Shown in pieces: positions 46,318 to 55,370 of a DNA stretch of 64,000 nucleotides. Within the stretch, counting starts at the first letter, position 1. Every line of letters begins with the position of its first letter. Origin of the DNA: CAVYWD01 sp963772225. GTDB taxonomy: Bacteria; Myxococcota; Myxococcia; Myxococcales; UBA5297. A model generated the notes under the pieces. The model ran no database searches, was not told the origin of the DNA, and saw only the letters and a program-made list of their open reading frames with translations. Both the position numbers and the translations under genes were made by a program. The stretch is taken from assembly GCA_963772225.1 (NCBI GenBank), contig CAVYWD010000011.1:1240001-1304000 (forward strand), read 5' to 3'.

Positions 46318-46791
46318 TTACGAGGCGGACTTGCGCGCGGCGCCCTCGGGAATCTCGACGTGATCGACGGGGATTTCGAGCCCGTCGGCCTTGACGTACT
46401 CGACGTGATGGGCGCTCGCGGGGACCTCTCCCTCGAGGACTCGGGGCAGCACGTGCACGCCTTCGAGCATCACGAGGGTCGCCCCGGCCAGGAGCTTCAG
46501 GTGATCGCGAACGAATTGCTCGAGGAGCGGCTTGGGTCCGACGAGCTCGAGGCAAACCGGCATCGCCTCGACCGGAATTTCGGAAATGTCCGAGGAGACG
46601 ACCTTCGCGCCTTTGGCGAACCCCATGCTCCCGACGCTCATGGACGCGTGAATGACGCCGGCTTTGAGCGCCTGCTGCAAAATGTGCGTGGAGGCGGGCC
46701 TGCGGAACATACGCCGCCAGAAGCTCGTGGAGGGGGCATTGTCGCCGCGGCGGAGGTAGACGCGCAGCGCGCATAAGGTCTGGAACGTCAT
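46318..46791 (-). CDS. DUF190-family protein (157 aa)
   Basis: A small PII-like fold protein. The family pattern is complete: LRVYLRRGDNAPSTSFWRRM, then THILQQALKAGVIHASMSVG, GFAKGAK and MPVCLELVGPKPLLEQFV. It lies 15 bp after the CLC channel gene on the same strand, so the two are co-transcribed. DUF190 proteins commonly neighbour CrcB/Fluc or CLC-type anion transporters and may sense the anion or a nucleotide. A second DUF190 domain, fused to CBS repeats, is nearby. Confidence 0.88.
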   Translation of the reverse strand: MTFQTLCALRVYLRRGDNAPSTSFWRRMFRRPASTHILQQALKAGVIHASMSVGSMGFAKGAKVVSSDISEIPVEAMPVCLELVGPKPLLEQFVRDHLKLLAGATLVMLEGVHVLPRVLEGEVPASAHHVEYVKADGLEIPVDHVEIPEGAARKSAS

Positions 46792-46806
46792 GGGGACTCC
46801 TTTGGA

Positions 46807-48516
46807 TCAGGCCGCCTGCGCGGCGTGCTCTCCGAGCGAGCGGTAGATGTCGGAATCCGACACGATCCCGACGAGGACATAGGAAGTGGCGTCGACCACC
46901 GGAATGTAGTCGTAAGGGCCTTGGCGAAGGGCCCGCTCCGCGTCGGCCACCGAGTGGTGCGAGCAGAGGGCGCGCGCCGCCCGGTCCATCACCTCACCGA
47001 CGCGGACGGACTTCCATTCCTTCATGGGAACGCTTCGCAGGTGCGCGAGGCCGATCATGCCTTTGAGCACCCCGGCGTCGTCGATGACCGGCAGCGCCTT
47101 GAAGTGATGCGCCAGCAGGACGGAGTGAGAAAAGCTCTCGAGCGTCTGGTCCGGGCTCGCGGTCACGATTCGCGACGTCATGGCCTTCGCGACCGGAACG
47201 GCCCTCAGCCGCTCGCGCCAGGCCGGGCGACGCCGAAGCTGCGAGCGCGAGTTGGACACGCCCGCGGAGAGGGCGAAGGCCACCGCGGACGCGACGAGCG
47301 ACGGGACCACCAGCGCGACGTTGCCGGTGGCCTCGGCGACGAAGACCGCCGAGAAGAGAATGCTGTTGTAGCTCGCGCCGGAGAAGGCGGCGATCCCGAG
47401 CAGGGTGAAGACGCCGGGATGTCCCGGGGCAAACACGGCGTCGAACGCGGCGCCGAGGGCGGCGCCCATGGTCGCCGTCGGGACGAACAGCCCTCCGACG
47501 CCACCCGAGCCGAACGTGATGGACGTGGCGAGGAGCTTGAGCCCGAAGATGGCGAGCGCCGCCGGGAGGACATACTCGCCGCGCAGCAGGGCGTTCGCGA
47601 CGGGCAGGCCGGCGCCCAGCGTGATGGGCTTGCCCACGATCCGCAGGCTCGCCCAGGCGACCAGCGACAGGAGCGCGCCGCCGAGCGCCGCGCGGGCGAC
47701 AGGGCTCGGGTGGAACCCCTCGAACCGCCGGCGCAGGCGAGCGAGCGTCCACAGGAAGGCGTGCGACGCGAGCCCCGCCGCGAGGCCGAGCGGAACCGCG
47801 AGGAGGACGTCGCGCGTGCTCAGCGCGTATTGAAAATGAATGGGGAAGTACGGCGTTGCCGGGCGGAGCCGCGAGAACGACCAGAAGGACGCCGCGGAGG
47901 CCACCAGCGCTGGGAGCAGGGCCTCGTGCGCGAGGTCGTGCTTATAGGGCGATTCCACGCCCATGATGGCGCCCGAGAGCGGCGCGCGGAAGATGGCCGC
48001 GATGCCGGCGGCGCCGCCGGTCAGGAGCGTCGTCTTGGTGTTCCACCGCAGCGCCGGAAAGGGCAGCCGGTTCAGCGTGGACTGAACGAACGAGCCAAGG
48101 GTGGCGCCGAGCCACTTGCTCGCGCCCTCCATGCCCGCGCTGCCGCCGAGGCCCATCGTCGCCAGGGATGCGACGAGCTTGCCGGGGGCGGTGCCCGTGG
48201 GCATGCCCTCGCCCGGCTCATGGTACGAGCGCACCACCTCGTCGGCCATGGACGGCGAAGGCGTTCGAAAGACCCGAAGCAGGATTCCGGTGAGCAAGAG
48301 CCCGACGAACGGCGCGGCGATCTGCACGGCCGGCGAGCGCTCGGCCACGCGCCTCCACAGGAGGTCATTGACCGCCCAGTCGTACGCCGCAATGGCTGCG
48401 CCGACCAGGACCCCGAGCGGCGCGGCCACGAGGAGCATGTGACGCGCGAGCGTCAGCGCTTCCGAGAGCGAATTGCCAAAGGGAGAAAGGCTTTCGTCGA
48501 CGGGGTGCTGCTGCAC
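46807..48516 (-). CDS. CLC-type anion channel/antiporter with C-terminal CBS pair (569 aa)
   Basis: About ten membrane helices. The gating-Glu motif is GGSAGMEGASKWLGA (Glu near residue 130). Further conserved segments are AAGIAAIFRAPLSGAIMGVE and TFGSGGVGGLFVPTATMGAA. Two CBS domains follow (AKAMTSRIVTASPDQTLESF; VGEVMDRAARALCSHHSVAD). The N-terminal GSGIP selectivity motif of canonical CLCs is not recognisable (MADEVVRSYHEPGEG stands there), so ion preference cannot be assigned; fluoride or chloride are both possible. The DUF190 gene follows at 15 bp. ATG 48516 follows AGGAGGAAT. Confidence 0.9.
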   Translation of the reverse strand: MQQHPVDESLSPFGNSLSEALTLARHMLLVAAPLGVLVGAAIAAYDWAVNDLLWRRVAERSPAVQIAAPFVGLLLTGILLRVFRTPSPSMADEVVRSYHEPGEGMPTGTAPGKLVASLATMGLGGSAGMEGASKWLGATLGSFVQSTLNRLPFPALRWNTKTTLLTGGAAGIAAIFRAPLSGAIMGVESPYKHDLAHEALLPALVASAASFWSFSRLRPATPYFPIHFQYALSTRDVLLAVPLGLAAGLASHAFLWTLARLRRRFEGFHPSPVARAALGGALLSLVAWASLRIVGKPITLGAGLPVANALLRGEYVLPAALAIFGLKLLATSITFGSGGVGGLFVPTATMGAALGAAFDAVFAPGHPGVFTLLGIAAFSGASYNSILFSAVFVAEATGNVALVVPSLVASAVAFALSAGVSNSRSQLRRRPAWRERLRAVPVAKAMTSRIVTASPDQTLESFSHSVLLAHHFKALPVIDDAGVLKGMIGLAHLRSVPMKEWKSVRVGEVMDRAARALCSHHSVADAERALRQGPYDYIPVVDATSYVLVGIVSDSDIYRSLGEHAAQAA

Positions 48517-48721
48517 GCATTCCTCCTGGGAGAACGGAACGAACTCACGCTGTCCTAGGAGTCATCAGCCGGTCCGATGCAGCCAGCCCGGCGGTTAGAG
48601 GCGGAACCCCATCGCCTTGAAGCCGCGCGAAACTAGGGAACTGGCGCTCGCAAGTCAAGCTGCCCACCTTGCGTCGCCCGCTTTCTTGCCTTCGCCCGCG
48701 CCCGTGCGACCCTCTTCGGGC

Positions 48722-49030
48722 ATGAACGCTCTGCGAATCGACCGAAGGCTTTTGCGGTGGTGCAATGTCTCGCTCGGCGGGCGCATGCGCGCGGTCACGC
48801 GCGACGTGTCCGGCTTCGGGTTCTGCGCCGAGCTCGGGCCGGTCTTCGTGCCCGGGTCCTCGGTGGACGGGACCATCCAGGTGCGCGAGCGAACGTTCCC
48901 GTTCCGAGGCGAGGTCACCTGGGCGCAGCCGGGGAGCCCCCGCGCGAGCAAGCCGAGCCGGATCGGCGTCCGCTTCACGCAGATCCCCGAGGACTTCGCG
49001 GCCTGGCTGACCGGGCTCGCTGCGGCCTAG
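48722..49030 (+). CDS. PilZ-domain protein (102 aa)
   Basis: A single-domain protein with a PilZ-like beta-barrel: RAVTRDVSGFGFCAELGPV (Arg and the D/S-x-S-x-x-G-type segment), VDGTIQVRERTFPFRGEVTW and RIGVRFTQI. It probably binds cyclic di-GMP, although the N-terminal RxxxR is only approximate (RIDRR / RAVTR). ATG 48722. Its stop overlaps the stop of the convergent TPR gene by four bases. Confidence 0.75.
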   Translation: MNALRIDRRLLRWCNVSLGGRMRAVTRDVSGFGFCAELGPVFVPGSSVDGTIQVRERTFPFRGEVTWAQPGSPRASKPSRIGVRFTQIPEDFAAWLTGLAAA

Positions 49031-50226
49031 GGACCCTGAAGGCTTGCGCGAAGCGGCAGCGCGCCGTCGCCCAGCATCACCACGTCCAGCGGCTCCTCGG
49101 CGTGCAGCGCGGTGAGCGCGTCGAAGAGCGCGGGGACGGCGTCGAGCTGGGCGAGGCCCAGGTCCACCTCGTAGCGCAGCCCGTCGGCGCCGATGCGCGC
49201 CGGCTCCGAGAGGAAGTGGAAGAAGCCGCGCCCCTCCTCGGCAAAGCCCCCGTCGAAGCCCTTCAGGTACCAGGCGCCCAGGTGCCGCTCCGCCTTCGCG
49301 ACGGCCTCGTCCGACAGCCCGCGCCGCAGGCGCAGCCGCACGAAGAAGTAGTCCCACGCGGTGCGCGTCGACACGAAGACCGGGAACGGCGTCTTGGCCG
49401 CGGGGTGCGGAATGGAGAAGTGCCCCTCCGCCGCCGCCGGGCATTGGGGCGCAAAGCCGTAGGTCGGCGAGTCCTGGATCATCCAGCGCTCGCCCGTGTC
49501 CGGCTTCAAGGCGTCGAAGCGCACCCTCGAGGCGGGCCGGCTCGGGTTGGGCATGACCGGGACGAACCCGCCGGCCTCGTCGCGGCGCTGCGGCTCCACC
49601 TCCAGGCGCGCGCCGCGCGGCAGCTTCGCGGCGGTGGCGGCGAAGCTCTGGGCGTACGCCTCGCGCGTCGCGATGAGCACCCGGTTGCCGTCCACCGTCC
49701 CCGCGCCCTTGAGCGCCTTCTGGAACTTGCGCACGGCGGCGATGTTGCTCTTCTCGGCGAGCACGCTCACCGCCGCCAGGCAGTACTTCACCGCCACCTC
49801 GTCCGCCTCCCGCAGGTGGCCGGCGCGCGCGAGCAGCCCTGCGAGCGCAGCCAGCGGCGTGGGCGCGCGGGGGTCGACCCGCGCCGAGCGCCGATAAGCC
49901 TGGGCGGCCGCGTCGGTCTCCTCCAGAGCCTCGTGGGTGGCACCCAGCGCGTGGAGCGCCGTCGCCAGGAGCCCCTGGTCGGGCGCTCCCGCGGCCTCGA
50001 GCAGGGCAATGCCCTTGCGATAATGGCCCGCCGCCTGGGCCAGCTTTCCCTGCGCCCGCTCGGCCGTGGCGAGGTTAATCCATCCGTCGCCCTGCCCTGG
50101 CTCGAGCGAGGCCAGGCGCTCGAATTGCTCGGCCGCCGCCTCCGCATTCCCCTCGGCGGCGCGCTGCATGGCCAGCGCCCGGATCTCCTCCGCGCTCTGA
50201 TTTGGGTCGCTCACGTCGACGTCCAC
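49027..50226 (-). CDS. TPR protein with unknown C-terminal domain (399 aa)
   Basis: Four or so tetratricopeptide repeats occupy residues ~10-165 (AAAEQFERLASLEPGQGDGW, AAGHYRKGIALLEAAGAP, AAQAYRRSARVDPRAPTPLA). A ~220-residue domain follows (ARLEVEPQRRDEAGGFVPVM, GHFSIPHPAAKTPFPVFVST, AWDYFFVRLRLRRGLSDEAV). I do not recognise that domain. There is no signal peptide. The start is GTG 50226 or GTG 50214. Convergent with the PilZ gene; divergent from the oxidoreductase operon. Confidence 0.75.
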   Translation of the reverse strand: MDVDVSDPNQSAEEIRALAMQRAAEGNAEAAAEQFERLASLEPGQGDGWINLATAERAQGKLAQAAGHYRKGIALLEAAGAPDQGLLATALHALGATHEALEETDAAAQAYRRSARVDPRAPTPLAALAGLLARAGHLREADEVAVKYCLAAVSVLAEKSNIAAVRKFQKALKGAGTVDGNRVLIATREAYAQSFAATAAKLPRGARLEVEPQRRDEAGGFVPVMPNPSRPASRVRFDALKPDTGERWMIQDSPTYGFAPQCPAAAEGHFSIPHPAAKTPFPVFVSTRTAWDYFFVRLRLRRGLSDEAVAKAERHLGAWYLKGFDGGFAEEGRGFFHFLSEPARIGADGLRYEVDLGLAQLDAVPALFDALTALHAEEPLDVVMLGDGALPLRASLQGP

Positions 50227-50491
50227 CTCTCGCTGCCCCTCGACCCGAACCGAGCGGGCCGCCGCTCCTTATGCCGCAACCACCGCCGCCGGGGAAGCTG
50301 CGGCGGGTCGGGGGTTCGAGTGACCGACCGCGGCGAGGTCGGGTCTACAGAGAGCGCGAACGCCCGCGGAGCCATTCGACCCTGGCCCCGGCGAGTCGCC
50401 GGGGTTGATTCCCACCCGACCTCCGGTCGAGCATGGAGCAAGCAGCGGAGAGGCCCTCGAAAACCCTGAAGGCGACGACCCGGAACACCTT

Positions 50492-52714
50492 GTGAATCTC
50501 TACAATCTCACCTTCATCCTCGCCGCCGCCCTCGTCTGTGGAGGCGCCGTCGCTTTCTCGCTCACCCGCCGGTTCCTCCGGGGGCGCAGGCACCGCGCGA
50601 TCCTCGAGCGGACGGTCGCCCAGAACCTGCACGAGCCCCCGACCCTCCACCCGGTCATCGACCCCGACGTCTGCATCGGGAGCCTCTCCTGCCTCAAGGC
50701 CTGCCCGGAGGGCGAGGTTCTGGGCTTCATCGACGGCTCCGCCCGACTCATCCGCGGAGCCAACTGCATCGGGCACGGCCGCTGCGCGCTCGAGTGCCCG
50801 GTCTCGGCCATCCGGCTGGTGGTCGGCACCTCCACCCGCGGCGTGGACCTGCCGGAGATCAACGAGTCCTTCGAATCCAGCCGGCCCGGCGTCCACATCG
50901 TGGGCGAGCTGGGGGGCATGGGGCTCATCAAGAACGCCATCCGCCAAGGCGTGGAGCTCTCCAAGCACCTGGGCAAGGCGCTGGGCAAGCCCCTGGGCGA
51001 TGGCGACGCCGTCGACGTCGCCATCGTCGGCGCGGGCCCGGCGGGGCTCGCCACCGCCGTGGGGTTGAGGGCGCAGGGCCTGAGCTTCCGCATCCTGGAG
51101 CAGGGCCGGTTCGGCGGGACCATCGCCGCCTACCCGCGCCACAAGATCGTGATGACCGAGACGGTCGAGCTCCCGGGGTGGGGCAAGTTCGGCAAGCGCC
51201 AGCTCCCGAAGGAAGAGCTGATGGCGCTCTGGCTGAAGGTCGCCGACGAGCTGAGCATCCAGGCCGACGAGGGCGTCCAGGTCAAGAGCATCGAGGGCCA
51301 GGACGGCGACTTCCTCGTCCTCGCCGACAAGGGGACCCTGCAGGCGCGCAAGGTGGTGCTCGCCACCGGCCGCAGCGGCACGCCGCGCAAGCTCGGCGTC
51401 AAGGGCGAGCAGCTGTCCAAGGTCACCTACTCGCTCGTGGAGCCGGAGCAGTACCGCGGCTGCAAGGTGCTGGTGGTCGGCGGCGGCGACAGCGCCGTCG
51501 AGGCGGCGGTCGCCATCGCCGAGGAGACCGACGCCCAGGTCGCCATCTCCTACCGCAATCCGGCGTTCGGCCGCTGCCGCGAGGCGAACCGCGAGCGGAT
51601 CGCGAAGGCCATCTCCAGCGGGCGGATCCGGGCGCTGATGAGCTCCCAAATCGCCGAGATCCGCGAGGACTCGGTCGCCCTGACCGTCGCGGGCAAGCCG
51701 GTCTCCATCGCCAACGACTACGTCATCGCCTGCCTCGGCGGCGAGCTCCCGCTCGAGTTCCTCAACCGCTGCGGCGTGAGCATCCAGCGCCACTTCGGCT
51801 CCGCCCCAGGCAATGCGGGCGAGGGCGCGGAAGCGACGCGGGAGGCCATCGAGGAGCGCCGGCTGCGGAACCTGTCGTACGGCCTCGCCGCCCTGGGCGG
51901 GCTCATCATCGCGTACCTCGCCTGGGCGAGCCTGGGCTACCTCCTGCTGCCGCCCGCCGACCGGCTGCTCTCGCCGCTTCACGAGTCGCTGAAGCCCGCG
52001 GGCCTCTGGGGCCACGGCGTGGGGGTGGTGGCCACCCTTTTCATGCTGTCGAACTTCCTCTACGCCGTGCGCAAGCGCTGGCGGCTCCTCAAGGGCAGCG
52101 CCACCATCCGCAGCTGGCTCACGTTCCACATGTTCGTGGGCTTCATGAGCCCGCTCGTCATCGCCTTCCACGCCGCCTTCCAGGCCAAGAACGACATCGC
52201 CAGAGCCACCACCGCCGCCCTCGTCGTGGTCGTCGTCACCGGCATCATCGGCCGGTACATCTTCGGCCTGGTCCCGGTGCGCGGGGGCATCGCGCTGGAG
52301 CACGCCGAGCTCCTGGGGCGTTGGGAGCGCATCAAGTCGCGGCTCGCTCCGCTCCTCGCCCACAGCGATGAGCCGGAGACCGTCCAGAAGCTCTTCGATC
52401 ACGCCAGCGAGCCGCCCAGGGCCCGCTCGCTCGCCCTGCACCTGGTCGCGCTCCCGTTCGAGCTGCTCCTGCTGCGAGTCCGCCTGCTCCGCCTGCGCTT
52501 CCACTTCGACACCGCGGAGGACTTCCAGTCGTTCTCGCAGATGCTGTGGCGGCTCACGCGGATGCGGACGCTGGTGGGCTTCTCGCGCGGGATCAAGAAG
52601 CTCCTCTCGGTCTGGCGCTCGCTGCACGCCGGGCTCGCGGTGTTCCTCGTGCTCGCCATCGCCGCGCACATCGCGGTCGCCTACTACCTCGGATACCGCT
52701 GGATCTCTAAGTGA
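50492..52714 (+). CDS. Membrane ferredoxin/FAD oxidoreductase, first gene of the cytochrome operon (740 aa)
   Basis: An N-terminal membrane helix (FILAAALVCGGAVAFSLTRR) is followed by two ferredoxin-like motifs, CIGSLSCLKACP and CIGHGRCALECP. Both lack the second Cys of the CxxCxxC pattern (Ser and His stand there). Next is an FAD/NAD(P)-binding pyridine-nucleotide reductase region with GAGPAG, an ATGRSG-type motif and GGGDSA. The last ~230 residues carry at least four membrane helices with His residues (LTFHMFVGFMSPLVIAFHAA), resembling a cytochrome-b-like or ferric-reductase-like tail. The start is uncertain: GTG 50492 is chosen; the frame is open to TTG 50405. GTGA overlap with the next gene. 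I infer electron transfer between NAD(P)H or quinol and the periplasmic cytochromes. Confidence 0.82.
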   Translation: MNLYNLTFILAAALVCGGAVAFSLTRRFLRGRRHRAILERTVAQNLHEPPTLHPVIDPDVCIGSLSCLKACPEGEVLGFIDGSARLIRGANCIGHGRCALECPVSAIRLVVGTSTRGVDLPEINESFESSRPGVHIVGELGGMGLIKNAIRQGVELSKHLGKALGKPLGDGDAVDVAIVGAGPAGLATAVGLRAQGLSFRILEQGRFGGTIAAYPRHKIVMTETVELPGWGKFGKRQLPKEELMALWLKVADELSIQADEGVQVKSIEGQDGDFLVLADKGTLQARKVVLATGRSGTPRKLGVKGEQLSKVTYSLVEPEQYRGCKVLVVGGGDSAVEAAVAIAEETDAQVAISYRNPAFGRCREANRERIAKAISSGRIRALMSSQIAEIREDSVALTVAGKPVSIANDYVIACLGGELPLEFLNRCGVSIQRHFGSAPGNAGEGAEATREAIEERRLRNLSYGLAALGGLIIAYLAWASLGYLLLPPADRLLSPLHESLKPAGLWGHGVGVVATLFMLSNFLYAVRKRWRLLKGSATIRSWLTFHMFVGFMSPLVIAFHAAFQAKNDIARATTAALVVVVVTGIIGRYIFGLVPVRGGIALEHAELLGRWERIKSRLAPLLAHSDEPETVQKLFDHASEPPRARSLALHLVALPFELLLLRVRLLRLRFHFDTAEDFQSFSQMLWRLTRMRTLVGFSRGIKKLLSVWRSLHAGLAVFLVLAIAAHIAVAYYLGYRWISK

Positions 52715-54525
52715 ACCTCTCGCGCCGCCTCGCTCTGACTCTCCTCGCCGCTTTCGCGCTCGCCCTCCCGCGACGCGCCGCGGCCGACCTGTTCTCCCCC
52801 GGCGAGCTCGCCCAGCCCCACGCCCAGCTCGAGGGGCTCTCCAACTGCACGAAGTGCCACGTCGCCGGCCAGCAGCTCTCGCCGGAGGCGTGCCTCGCCT
52901 GCCACAAGGAGCTCCAACCGGAGATCGCGGGCTTTCGCGGCCTGCACGGCCGCATCCCGGCGGAGAAGCGGGCCTGCCAGACCTGCCACCGCGACCACCA
53001 GGGCCGCGCCTTCGCCATGGTCGACTGGGGCGGCCCCAAGAAGCAGTTCGACCACGCGCGGACGGGCTACAAGCTCGAGGGCAAGCACGCGCACCTCGAC
53101 TGCGAGAAGTGCCACGACCCGCGCCGGCTCGCCGACCCGGCCGTCGCCGCCATGCTCCAGCAGAAGCCGGGGAAGAAGACCTACCTGGGCCTGCCGACGC
53201 GCTGCGACCGGTGCCACTTCGACGAGCACCGCGGCCAGCTCGACAAGGACTGCGCCAAGTGCCACGACGCGCAGGCCTTCAAGCCCTCGCGCTTCCAGCA
53301 CGAGAAGGCGGCGTATCCGCTCCAGGGCAAGCACGCCAAGGTCGCCTGCGACAAGTGCCACGCGCGCTCGCCGGACCTGGCGCTCGTCGCCGGAGTTTTC
53401 CCGGCGCCCGTCAAGCCGGACGTCGCCAAATACAAGCCGCTGCCGTTCGGCAGCTGCAGCGACTGCCACAAGGACCCCCACGCCGGACGGCTGGGGCCCG
53501 CCTGCGCCAACTGCCACGTCTTGGACGGCTGGCTCTTGGTGCGCGACCTGGGCAAGGAGCGCTCGTTCCATGCCAAGTCGCGCTATCCGCTCAAGGGCGC
53601 GCACCTCTCGGTCGCCTGCCAGGCATGCCACGGCCCCTCGCCGGGCCGCCCGCCGCGCTTCAAGAACATGGCTTTCAAGTCGTGCACCGACTGCCACGCC
53701 GACGCGCACCTGGGCCAGATCACGTTCTTCGAGGGCAAGCCCACCTGCGACACGTGCCACACCGTGGAGACCTTCGCCGCGCCCAACTACGGCATCGAGC
53801 AGCACCAGAAGTCGCGCTTCCCGCTCCAGGGCGCCCACCGCGCCGTCGCCTGCCGCGCCTGCCACAAGGAGGACCCCAAGCTGCGCGCCGACATCCCGGA
53901 GGCCACGGTCAAGCTCCTCGTGGCGAGCCGGCGCAAGCTCCTCTTCGACGTGACCCGCTTCCATGTGGCCGGGCCGCTCGACCGCTGCGAGACCTGCCAC
54001 GCCGATCCGCACGCGGGGCAGTTCGCGGAGCGGTTGAAGAAGGACGGCTGCATCGCCTGCCACGAGGACGGCGCGCCGTCCTTCGCCAAGACGCGCTTCG
54101 ACCACCAGCGCGACAGCCGCTTCAAGCTCGACGGGGCCCACGCGAAGGCCGCCTGCGGCTCGTGCCACGGGAAGGTCAAGGTCAAAGGCGGCGAAGCGGT
54201 TCGCTACAAGGGCCTGCCCACGGCGTGCGCCGGTTGCCACCCGGACTCGCACGCGGGGCAGCTCGCCAAGAAGCGCGGCGCGCCGACCGACTGCGCGCGC
54301 TGCCACACGCCCGAGAGCTTCAAGAAGAACACGTTCGCCCACGCGCCGCCTTTCACCGATTACCGCCTGGCGGGGGCGCACGAGAAGGTCGCCTGTGAGA
54401 AGTGCCACGCGGCGGTCGACGTCGCCCCCGGCGTGAAGTCCCGCCGCTACAAGCCGCTGCCCCGCGAGTGCGAGGGCTGCCACGCCGACTTCCACAAACG
54501 CGCCTTCGAGGGCTACGAGCCATGA
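52711..54525 (+). CDS. Periplasmic multihaem cytochrome c, 20 CxxCH motifs (604 aa)
   Basis: The signal peptide is NLSRRLALTLLAAFALALP, cleaved near RAAA-DLF. I count 20 CxxCH haem sites, many in a repeating pattern of ~45-60 residues (F-x-H-x3-x-Y/F-P/K-L-x-G-A/K-H-x-x-V-A-C-x-x-CH). Examples are YPLQGKHAKVACDKCH and YPLKGAHLSVACQACH. The extra His of GAH/GKH probably supplies the distal ligand, as in cytochrome c3/NrfE-type nanowires. It is soluble and has no membrane anchor. Start GTG 52711 overlaps the oxidoreductase stop; its own stop overlaps the next ATG. Neither the haem count nor the redox partner can be proven from sequence, but the order fits a porin-cytochrome conduit. Confidence 0.92.
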   Translation: MNLSRRLALTLLAAFALALPRRAAADLFSPGELAQPHAQLEGLSNCTKCHVAGQQLSPEACLACHKELQPEIAGFRGLHGRIPAEKRACQTCHRDHQGRAFAMVDWGGPKKQFDHARTGYKLEGKHAHLDCEKCHDPRRLADPAVAAMLQQKPGKKTYLGLPTRCDRCHFDEHRGQLDKDCAKCHDAQAFKPSRFQHEKAAYPLQGKHAKVACDKCHARSPDLALVAGVFPAPVKPDVAKYKPLPFGSCSDCHKDPHAGRLGPACANCHVLDGWLLVRDLGKERSFHAKSRYPLKGAHLSVACQACHGPSPGRPPRFKNMAFKSCTDCHADAHLGQITFFEGKPTCDTCHTVETFAAPNYGIEQHQKSRFPLQGAHRAVACRACHKEDPKLRADIPEATVKLLVASRRKLLFDVTRFHVAGPLDRCETCHADPHAGQFAERLKKDGCIACHEDGAPSFAKTRFDHQRDSRFKLDGAHAKAACGSCHGKVKVKGGEAVRYKGLPTACAGCHPDSHAGQLAKKRGAPTDCARCHTPESFKKNTFAHAPPFTDYRLAGAHEKVACEKCHAAVDVAPGVKSRRYKPLPRECEGCHADFHKRAFEGYEP

Positions 54526-55370
54526 CCGCGACCCTCTTGGCCCTGGCCGCCGCTCTGGCCGCCGCGGCGACCGACCCGAGCCTCGATGAGCGCCCCGCCG
54601 CCGAGGACGCCCCGCGGGTGCTCGTCCACGCCGCGCTCCCCAAGCGCACGCGCTGCGCGAGCTGCCACACTGAGGGCAGCTGGAAGGGCGGGCGCTTCAA
54701 CCACGAGAAGACCCGCTTCTCGCTCAAGGGCGCCCACGCCACGGTCGCCTGCCGCAGCTGCCACCCGGTGAGCTTCGAGGAGGCGCCGCCCCGGACCTGC
54801 AAGGGCTGCCATCGGGACCCGCACACCGGCGCGCTCGGGCAGCGCTGCACCGCGTGCCACGAGGAGACGAGCTGGCGCACCAGCTTCAACGCCGACGCGC
54901 ACCAGAAGACCAACTTCCCGCTCAACGGCCGCCACGCCGCCATCCCGTGCCAGGAGTGCCACTTCGACCAGCGCGACCGGGCGTTCAGCCGCGCGACCGT
55001 GAGCTGCGCGACCTGCCACCAGAAGGACTACGACCGCGCAGCGCTGACCTCCCTCGACCACGTCGCCATGGGCTTCTCCACCGACTGCAAGACCTGCCAC
55101 TCGGAAGCGCGCTGGGCGCTGGCGCGCTTCCCCGGCCACGACGCGTGCTTCCCCATCAGCTCGGGCGCGCACGCGTCCATCAAGTGCCTGGACTGCCACA
55201 CCAGCCTGCGCGGCGTCACCGCGTCGGGCGCGTGCAACACCGGCACGGCCGCGTGCACGAGCTGCCACACCCACTCCTGCAGCCGCAGCGACCAACGGCA
55301 CGCCGGGGTTGCGGGGTACCAGTGCAAGGATCTCAAGTGCTACCAGTGCCACTTCGCCGGGAGGAACTAG
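54522..55370 (+). CDS. Multihaem cytochrome c, 10 CxxCH motifs (282 aa)
   Basis: A short signal-like N-terminus (TATLLALAAALAAAATDP) is followed by ten CxxCH sites (CASCH, CRSCH, CKGCH, CTACH, CQECH, CATCH, CKTCH, CLDCH, CTSCH, CYQCH). Repeats such as FSLKGAHATVACRSCH and FPLNGRHAAIPCQECH are close to those of the preceding 20-haem protein, so the two are paralogues by repeat duplication. ATG 54522 overlaps the previous stop (ATGA). The stop TAG shares one base with the next start GTG. With the adjacent barrel it could form the periplasmic plug of an outer-membrane conduit. Confidence 0.92.
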   Translation: MTATLLALAAALAAAATDPSLDERPAAEDAPRVLVHAALPKRTRCASCHTEGSWKGGRFNHEKTRFSLKGAHATVACRSCHPVSFEEAPPRTCKGCHRDPHTGALGQRCTACHEETSWRTSFNADAHQKTNFPLNGRHAAIPCQECHFDQRDRAFSRATVSCATCHQKDYDRAALTSLDHVAMGFSTDCKTCHSEARWALARFPGHDACFPISSGAHASIKCLDCHTSLRGVTASGACNTGTAACTSCHTHSCSRSDQRHAGVAGYQCKDLKCYQCHFAGRN

